Shown: piece by piece, positions 5,978-10,982 of the stretch | How positions within the stretch are numbered: position 1 is the first letter of the stretch | How the letters are laid out: each line of letters starts with the position of its first letter | Assembly: GCA_017456945.1 (NCBI GenBank) | Contig: JAFTIK010000094.1 | Location: 1-10,982 of the forward strand | Reading direction: 5' to 3' | DNA from: Clostridia bacterium | Lineage (GTDB): Bacteria > Bacillota_A > Clostridia > Christensenellales > Borkfalkiaceae | DNA length: 10,982 nt | Notes under the pieces: generated by a model | Told to the model about the DNA's origin: nothing | The model's input: the letters and a program-made list of their open reading frames with translations, nothing else | Databases searched by the model: none | Position numbers and translations under genes: made by a program

Positions 5978-7012
5978 CTACCTTGCAAGCCTATATAATA
6001 CTGTTATCAGTCTAAAAGTTATCGCGTCGGAAAAGTTTCTGATATTCAGCCCCGTAGCCTTTTCTATTTTATCTAGCCTATAAGCAAGCGTGTTTCTGTG
6101 CAGATATAATTTTCTTGAGGTTTCGCTTGCGTTAAGGCTGTTTTCCAAAAATTCTTCGGCGGTGTTTATCATTTCAGGGTCTTCAAAAATCTCTTTCGCC
6201 GCGCTATCCATAAGCGTTTCTAAATACTCGTTTAGTTTGTATTTCGGCATATCTTCAAGCATTTTTATAAGCATATATTCCTTAAACGAATGAACGGAAT
6301 TTTTTCCACCTAAAGTTTCGGAAAATCTATTTGCCGTAAGCGCTTGAGAATAAGATACCGATAAACTAGTTATATTCTTAACCGTTCCACCTATGCAAAT
6401 TTTAATGCGAGCGCCCGTTTCTTCATACACGGAACGCACTAAAAACTCTGCGTACTCGGTGGTCGATTGATAGGCTTCTATTTCTTCGTCAACGAACTTT
6501 ACCAAGGCTATTTGCGATTCATCTATAGATATTACTTGCCCTGCGCCATCCGTCATATAAGCGTTAAGAATATTTTTCACTTCGGCGTTATACTTAACCT
6601 TTACCGATACCACCATAGCAAAGGCAGAAACGTCCGAAAACCCAAATTTTTTAACGTATTTTGCGCTTTGAGCATAGTTTATTTCCCCGAACAAAATCGA
6701 ACGCATAAATTCTTCTCTAGTTAGTTCTGTATCCTTAACGAACGCCGTTTCTGCAAGCGACGCTATCAAAAGAGCGTAGTTTTTTTGCGCTTCCCCCGCG
6801 CCGAATCGCGCGCACACGTATTTTCCACCCTTATATTTAAGGTTGAAAAAGGTAAGGTTTTTAGCAGTATCAATCATAACCCCGTCAAAATCCGTAGGCA
6901 CTTCGGGAACGCTATCTACCCCGTAGATAAGTTCGCCCGTCGGTTGATAAACGGAAAAATTTATACCCGTTTTTTCGCTAACGCCAGATAAAAACCCTTT
7001 AATTTCTTGCAT
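5978..7012 (-). CDS. PucR/CdaR-like transcriptional regulator with C-terminal HTH
   Basis: This 344-residue regulator ends in a clear PucR-type helix-turn-helix (about 283-340). Its diagnostic run is AEEFLENSLNASETSRKLYL, followed by HRNTLAYRLDKIEKATG (305-321) and then a final helix. The middle (about 120-240) resembles the degenerate GGDEF-like domain of CdaR/PucR proteins. The N-terminal 95 residues look like a small alpha/beta sensor (GAF/PAS-like), but no ligand can be named. Family members usually activate catabolic genes in response to a metabolite such as a sugar diacid or purine. AAGGA is 12-16 bases before the ATG, and a strong promoter precedes it. The S41 peptidase gene follows after 4 bases. 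It is divergent from the MFS-GH2 fusion gene across a dyad-rich region, so it may control that gene, its own operon, or both. The family call is firm; the target is inferred. Confidence 0.88.
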   Translation of the reverse strand: MQEIKGFLSGVSEKTGINFSVYQPTGELIYGVDSVPEVPTDFDGVMIDTAKNLTFFNLKYKGGKYVCARFGAGEAQKNYALLIASLAETAFVKDTELTREEFMRSILFGEINYAQSAKYVKKFGFSDVSAFAMVVSVKVKYNAEVKNILNAYMTDGAGQVISIDESQIALVKFVDEEIEAYQSTTEYAEFLVRSVYEETGARIKICIGGTVKNITSLSVSYSQALTANRFSETLGGKNSVHSFKEYMLIKMLEDMPKYKLNEYLETLMDSAAKEIFEDPEMINTAEEFLENSLNASETSRKLYLHRNTLAYRLDKIEKATGLNIRNFSDAITFRLITVLYRLAR

Positions 7013-7043
7013 TTTAATCTTTTCCTTTGTCTTTATTAACTTG

Positions 7044-7072
7044 ATTATACCCTTTTTTTTATCAAATTACAA
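7044..7072 (-). promoter_or_regulatory. Predicted sigma-A promoter of the regulator-peptidase operon
   Basis: On the minus strand, TTGTAA (7072-7067), a 17-base spacer and a perfect TATAAT (7049-7044) make a near-consensus promoter. Transcription would start near 7037, about 25 bases before the regulator's ATG. The same TTGTAA -35 sequence is used in the predicted nth promoter. Confidence 0.7.
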
Positions 7073-7167
7073 TCATTTTATACAAATTTAAGGAATTTTT
7101 TTCGGCAAGTTGCACAAAATGATTTTTTTAATCACTTATTTTTTTAAAACTTAAAAATTAAGTGCAA
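7071..7167. promoter_or_regulatory. Dyad-rich regulatory region between regulator and MFS-GH2 gene
   Basis: This is the central part of the 203-base divergent gap (7013-7215), and it is very AT-rich. Three inverted repeats are visible. AATCATTTT (7071-7079) pairs with AAAATGATT (7116-7124). TTGCAC (7110-7115) pairs with GTGCAA (7162-7167). CACTTA (7133-7138) pairs with TAAGTG (7159-7164), and its flanking A/T runs extend the match to near 14-base arms. These could be operators for the adjacent PucR-like regulator, but AT-rich DNA produces dyads by chance. A possible extended -10 for the fusion gene is TG-T-TAAACT (7182-7190), without a convincing -35. Confidence 0.4.
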
Positions 7168-7215
7168 AAACTATGTTTTTGTGTTAAACTATTAGTAACT
7201 AAAAAGGGGTTTACT

Positions 7216-10200
7216 ATGAAAACTTTGAACAAGAAAAACTGGATTATACTAATTTTATTCGGGCTAGTTGGGCAAATCGCTTGGGCGGTTGAAAATATGT
7301 ATTTCAACCTATTCGTGTTTGAAACCATTGCGCCTAACTTGGATACCGTTACGCTTATGGTTCAACTTTCGGGTATCGTAGCAACGCTAGTTTCGCTAAT
7401 TGCCGGCACGCTATCAGATAAAACGGGCAATCGCCGAAGTTTTATTTCTTGGGGTTACGTTATTTGGGGGGTTACCGTTGCGCTTTTCGGAACGCTAAAC
7501 GCAAATAGAATTGCAACGTTGTTCAATATAGATTTAGCAAAAGCGCTATCTCTTACACTAGTTTTAGTAGTAGTAGGCGACTGCGTTATGACTCTTTTCG
7601 GCTCTACCGCTAACGACGCGGCGTTTAACGCTTGGGTTACTGACAACACCCACGAAGAAAGCCGTGGTAGCACCGAAGGCGTTCTTTCCATACTTCCCCT
7701 ACTCGCTATGCTTATCGTTGCAGGTGGGTTTGGTATTCTAGTTGAATTAGTTGGATATATGGGATTGTTTATCGGGCTCGGCGCAGTTATTACTATATGT
7801 GGTATCGTAGGTATATTCACCGTTAAAGATTCCCCCGACCTACAAAAGAAAGGCACGCTTAAAGATATTGTTTACGGGTTTAAGCCTTCGGTGGTTAAAA
7901 GTAACCCCGCCCTTTACGTTACCTTAATAATAATGTGCGTTTACGGCGTTTCTTGCCAAATATTTATGCCCTACTTAATTATATATATGAAGACTTATTT
8001 GTCCTTTACTACCATAGAGTATAGCGTGGTTTTCGGGCTAGCAATCGTGGTAGGCGCAATAATAAATTTATTCTTAACCCGTTTAAGCGACAAGAAAGAC
8101 AAAGGCAAAATGCTATATCTTGCGAGCGGAATATTCGCGCTAGGGCTACTTTTAATGTTCTTTATGAACTTTGAAAACAAAACGGTTACGCTTTTAACTT
8201 TTGGCGTAGCAGGCTTAATAATGATTACGGGTTACATACTAGTATCTGCGTTATGCGGTGCGCTTGTTAGAGATAACACCCCTGAAAACGACGCGGGCAA
8301 ACTGCAAGGGGTTAGAATGATATTTAGCGTTCTTATACCTATGTTAATAGGTCCTATGATAGGTAACGCCATCAACAAAGGGGCAGGCATACCCCTTAAA
8401 GATGCAGGCGCAGACATTATGACAACCGAATATATCCCAGCGCCGTACATCTTTTTAGCAGCGTCTATAGTCGCTATTATAATGTTTGCAGTTATTCCTT
8501 TCTTAAACAAGACCAAAGGCGACAAAACTAAAACTGAAAAGGTGCTTTTACCAACCGATTATCCTACGGGCGATATTCCCCACTCTGAACACCCTTTCCC
8601 ACAGCGCATGCGTGAAAGTTGGAAATGCCTTAACGGCAAATGGCAACTTGAAAAACAAAGCGCAACGGGCGAAAAACTGTTTGACGGTGAAATTCTCGTT
8701 CCCTTTTCCCCCGAAACGCTAAACGGCGGTTTAGACGGCAATTTTAGGCTAGAACCCGACCAAACGCTAGTTTATAAGCGCAAGTTTAATATTGAAAAAG
8801 GTTTTAACAAAGGAAAAGTTATTCTTCACTTTGGCGCTGTTGATAGCGAGTGTAAAGTATTCGTTAACGGCAATCTCGTTGGCGAGCATTACGACGGTTT
8901 TACCGCCTTTGAGTTTGATATTACAAACCTTATAGTTGACGGCGAGAATACGCTTGAAGTTATAGTTAAAGACAACCCGTTAGCCTACGGTGGCGCGCGT
9001 GGCAAGCAATTGAAAAGCGACGGTATTTGGTACACCCCGCAAAGTGGAATTTGGCAAACCGTATGGCTAGAAAGTATGCCCACTCGTTATATTTCAGACC
9101 TTAAAATCACAACGGATGCGCAAGCGTTAATGGTAACAATAAACTCTAATTCCCAAGGCGAAAGCCAAACGATAACCGTTTACGACGGGGAAAAAGAGAT
9201 TATTAAGAGCGAATATATTGACAAAATCACCCTTTCTTACCCGTTCGAGTTGTGGTCGCCAGAAAGCCCTAAACTTTACAATTTTACAATTACCAACCTA
9301 TCGGGTGATAAACTAAGCTCATATTTCGGCGTTCGCTCGTTCGGAATAGTTAAAGACAAAAAAGGCAAGGCTAGACTTCAGCTTAACGGAAAACCTTATT
9401 TTTATAACGGCGTGCTAGACCAAGGATACTGGTCAGACGGGCTACTTACCTACCCGTCGGATAAGGCGATTATCGACGAGTTGACTATGCTGAAAGATAT
9501 GGGCTTTAACACGGTTAGAAAGCATATAAAAATAGAGCCTATGCGTTGGTACTACCATTGCGATAGGCTTGGGCTTGCCGTTTGGCAAGACTTCGTAAGC
9601 GGTGGTGAAGAATATTCCTTTATGCACGTTGCAGCCTTTCCCTTTTTAGGTTTTAAGCACAAGGATAACGATTATAAGTACTTCGCGCGTGAAAACGAGC
9701 GTGGCAGAAAGGAATTTACCGAGTGCGTTACTAGAACGGTTAACCAACTTTACAACTGCGTTTCAATTTGCGCTTGGGTAATATTTAACGAAGGTTGGGG
9801 GCAGTTTGATTCGGCTAAATTTACCGAAAAAGTAAAAGAACTTGATAGCTCGAGAATTATAGATTCCGTTAGCGGTTGGCACGACCAAGGCAAAAACGAA
9901 ACTACTCTACTAAGTATGCACACCTATTATACCCCGCTAAAAGTTCCAAAAGACCCACGCCCCGTTGTGTTAAGCGAGTTCGGCGGATATTCTATGAAAG
10001 TTGACGGGCACGTTTTCAACACCCAAAAGGAATTCGGTTATAAAAAGTTCAAAACGCAAGAATCGCTTGTTAAGGCGATTGAAAAATTATATCTAAACAA
10101 ACTCTTACCGTTGATTGAAAAAGGGCTTTCAGCCTGCATTTACACCCAAGTTTCAGACGTTGAAGAAGAAATTAACGGACTTACGACATTTGATAGAAAA

Positions 10201-10275
10201 GTTATAAAAATACCCGTTGCCGTAATGAAAAAAATCAACGACAAAATCCGTTTGGAAAGCCAAAAGATAAACTAG
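7216..10275 (+). CDS. MFS sugar transporter fused to GH2 glycoside hydrolase
   Basis: This 1019-residue protein joins two complete modules in one uninterrupted frame. Residues 1-430 are an MFS permease, probably near the glycoside-pentoside-hexuronide cation symporters. I count 12 hydrophobic helices (about 9-35, 44-66, 76-94, 111-133, 156-175, 183-203, 232-258, 269-289, 299-316, 324-349, 365-386, 410-430). The loop 2-3 motif GTLSDKTGNRR is at 64-74, with a related SDKKDKGK at 291-298. A basic linker (431-442) leads into a GH2 enzyme: a jelly-roll sugar-binding domain (about 460-620, opening HPFPQRMRESWKCLNGKW), an Ig-like domain (about 622-710) and a TIM barrel (about 715-1019). FNEGWG (857-862) carries the acid/base Glu859, and VLSEFGG (918-924) the nucleophile Glu921. 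Twelve helices put the enzyme in the cytoplasm, suggesting import and then hydrolysis of a beta-glycoside. The glucuronidase NxKG motif is not seen. AAGGGG lies 6 bases before the chosen ATG; an upstream in-frame ATG (7162) lacks an RBS. Confidence 0.88.
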   Translation: MKTLNKKNWIILILFGLVGQIAWAVENMYFNLFVFETIAPNLDTVTLMVQLSGIVATLVSLIAGTLSDKTGNRRSFISWGYVIWGVTVALFGTLNANRIATLFNIDLAKALSLTLVLVVVGDCVMTLFGSTANDAAFNAWVTDNTHEESRGSTEGVLSILPLLAMLIVAGGFGILVELVGYMGLFIGLGAVITICGIVGIFTVKDSPDLQKKGTLKDIVYGFKPSVVKSNPALYVTLIIMCVYGVSCQIFMPYLIIYMKTYLSFTTIEYSVVFGLAIVVGAIINLFLTRLSDKKDKGKMLYLASGIFALGLLLMFFMNFENKTVTLLTFGVAGLIMITGYILVSALCGALVRDNTPENDAGKLQGVRMIFSVLIPMLIGPMIGNAINKGAGIPLKDAGADIMTTEYIPAPYIFLAASIVAIIMFAVIPFLNKTKGDKTKTEKVLLPTDYPTGDIPHSEHPFPQRMRESWKCLNGKWQLEKQSATGEKLFDGEILVPFSPETLNGGLDGNFRLEPDQTLVYKRKFNIEKGFNKGKVILHFGAVDSECKVFVNGNLVGEHYDGFTAFEFDITNLIVDGENTLEVIVKDNPLAYGGARGKQLKSDGIWYTPQSGIWQTVWLESMPTRYISDLKITTDAQALMVTINSNSQGESQTITVYDGEKEIIKSEYIDKITLSYPFELWSPESPKLYNFTITNLSGDKLSSYFGVRSFGIVKDKKGKARLQLNGKPYFYNGVLDQGYWSDGLLTYPSDKAIIDELTMLKDMGFNTVRKHIKIEPMRWYYHCDRLGLAVWQDFVSGGEEYSFMHVAAFPFLGFKHKDNDYKYFARENERGRKEFTECVTRTVNQLYNCVSICAWVIFNEGWGQFDSAKFTEKVKELDSSRIIDSVSGWHDQGKNETTLLSMHTYYTPLKVPKDPRPVVLSEFGGYSMKVDGHVFNTQKEFGYKKFKTQESLVKAIEKLYLNKLLPLIEKGLSACIYTQVSDVEEEINGLTTFDRKVIKIPVAVMKKINDKIRLESQKIN

Positions 10276-10289
10276 TAAAATAGCAAAAA

Positions 10290-10315
10290 AAAAAGCACTC
10301 TTTCGAGTGCTTTTT
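10290..10315. terminator. Bidirectional intrinsic terminator
   Basis: An 11-base stem (AAAAAGCACTC at 10290-10300 and GAGTGCTTTTT at 10305-10315) encloses the loop TTTC. T-runs follow the GC-rich core on both strands, five on the plus strand and ten on the minus strand. It lies between the convergent stops of the fusion gene and the ABC ATPase gene, so it serves both. Confidence 0.88.
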
Positions 10316-10335
10316 AATTTTAATTTTCAATGGAA

Positions 10336-10982
10336 TTATTCTTCGGTTTTTTCTTCAGCAGGCGCTTCTGCTTCGGTAACGTTTTTAGCATTTTTCTTTG
10401 CTAATTTCTTTTCCATTTTAATTCTTTGCTTTTCAGCTTCAGCGGCAGCCTTTGCTTCTTCTTCTGCAAGTTTAGCAGCAGCTTGAGCAGCCTTTTCTGC
10501 TTCTTCAGCTTCTCTCTTTGCTTGCAAAGCTTCGATATCTGCTTTGTTTTCTTCGTTACGAGCAAGAATGGTGATTTCCGTTTCTTTATCGAACAAGTGG
10601 CAACGAGCGATGTCGATAACGATTTTAGCAATATCGCCTGCTTTGGTAGCAGAACGAGCGTCAACCTTAGCGGTAAGGTTAGATACGTCGTCTACGATAC
10701 TCTTAATGCTTTCTTCGCCTTTAGCTTCTTCAGATCTAGTCTTGCAGTAAAGCAAGGTTTCTGCGCCGAGCGCTTCAACAACGTCAACTTTAACTTCGAT
10801 AACGGGGTTCTTCTTTTCTGCAACCATAGCAGCGTCGTCATGAAGATCTTCAGGTCTGATACCGAAAATGATTTCTCTGTCGGTGTTGAGATATTTGTCA
10901 AGGTTAACGATAAGTTTAGCCTTGTCAGCGGGAAGAGCGATTTTTTCCATACCGAATTCGATGTTAACTTTGGTCTTCGTAC
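10336..10982 (-). CDS. Sugar ABC transporter ATPase, C-terminal part (MsmX/UgpC/MalK type), with charged tail
   Basis: The frame is open to the right edge, so this is the C-terminal 214 residues of a longer protein; the ATP-binding core lies outside the window. Visible residues about 1-140 match the regulatory OB/TOBE domain of carbohydrate-type ABC ATPases: FGIRPEDLHDD, then VDVVEALGAETLLYCKT, and finally TAKVDARSATKAGDIAKIVID with HLFDKETEITIL. These ATPases energise uptake of oligosaccharides through partner permeases and solute-binding proteins, often serving several systems. Unlike typical members, which stop soon after the phrase DKETE, this one continues for about 75 residues rich in Ala, Glu and Lys. 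That tail looks like a charged coiled coil ending in an acidic PAEEKTEE. An internal ATG at 10950 is not the true start because the family pattern continues upstream. No permease genes are visible, as expected for a stand-alone multitask ATPase. Confidence 0.87.
   Translation of the reverse strand, partial: TKTKVNIEFGMEKIALPADKAKLIVNLDKYLNTDREIIFGIRPEDLHDDAAMVAEKKNPVIEVKVDVVEALGAETLLYCKTRSEEAKGEESIKSIVDDVSNLTAKVDARSATKAGDIAKIVIDIARCHLFDKETEITILARNEENKADIEALQAKREAEEAEKAAQAAAKLAEEEAKAAAEAEKQRIKMEKKLAKKNAKNVTEAEAPAEEKTEE

Noticed and set aside
7162..7215. Upstream start extending the fusion protein by 18 residues
   Set aside because: No ribosome binding site precedes it, it overlaps the likely promoter, and AAGGGG correctly precedes the ATG at 7216.
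7455..7856. Minus-strand open frame of 133 codons inside the MFS part of the fusion gene
   Set aside because: It is antisense to clear membrane-helix coding, has no ribosome binding site, and is rich in Pro/Ser/Thr as expected from the reverse complement of this codon pattern.
8608..10275. Separate GH2 gene starting at the internal ATG at 8608
   Set aside because: There is no Shine-Dalgarno upstream, and the start would cut into the conserved beginning of the sugar-binding domain. The frame is continuous with the transporter.
10336..10950. Treating the right-hand ABC gene as a complete 204-residue protein starting at 10950
   Set aside because: The frame stays open to the window edge, and the visible domain is only the C-terminal half of a known ABC ATPase type.
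1..10982. CRISPR array, tRNA, insertion sequence or prophage
   Set aside because: No regular repeat-spacer pattern, cloverleaf, transposase, integrase or phage protein was seen on either strand.

Overview
The window looks like chromosomal DNA from an uncultured, low-to-mid-GC member of the Clostridia (Bacillota), probably a gut commensal. The grounds are AT-rich intergenic DNA, AGGAG-type ribosome binding sites, a clostridial set of neighbours (nth-obg-yhbY, a DUF3343 protein beside a class V aminotransferase, an MsmX/UgpC-type ABC ATPase, a GH3 glucosidase) and standard sigma-A-like promoters. No species can be assigned from the sequence alone.

Layout. Bases 2-166 hold the 3' end of a plus-strand gene, probably a GH3 beta-glucosidase, followed by a palindromic terminator. 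Bases 290-2810 are a minus-strand block: a DUF3343 protein, endonuclease III (nth), the Obg GTPase and a YhbY-type RNA-binding protein. Its last three genes are tightly packed. Diverging from it is a plus-strand cysteine desulfurase-like enzyme (2900-4024). Its stop codon overlaps that of a small minus-strand gene (4021-4299), which in turn diverges from another small plus-strand gene (4372-4656). Both small proteins are unrecognised. A minus-strand pair follows: a PucR/CdaR-like regulator (5978-7012) and a membrane-anchored S41 peptidase (4657-5973). The terminator for this pair appears to lie inside the coding sequence of the convergent small gene.

The most unusual item is the plus-strand gene at 7216-10275. 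It is one uninterrupted 1019-codon frame joining a complete 12-helix MFS sugar transporter to a complete family 2 glycoside hydrolase with both catalytic glutamates. The predicted topology puts the hydrolase on the cytoplasmic face, so the protein could import a glycoside and cleave it. It is transcribed divergently from the PucR-like regulator across a 203-base region rich in dyads, which makes that regulator a candidate controller. A bidirectional terminator separates it from the 3' part of a minus-strand sugar-type ABC ATPase, which has an unusual Ala/Glu/Lys-rich tail and runs off the right edge.

Together the GH3, MFS-GH2 and ABC ATPase genes point to a saccharide-using lifestyle. The middle of the window is housekeeping: ribosome assembly, DNA repair, sulfur transfer and envelope proteolysis. 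No tRNA, rRNA, CRISPR array, insertion sequence or prophage gene was seen, and no gene-free stretch exceeds 300 bases.
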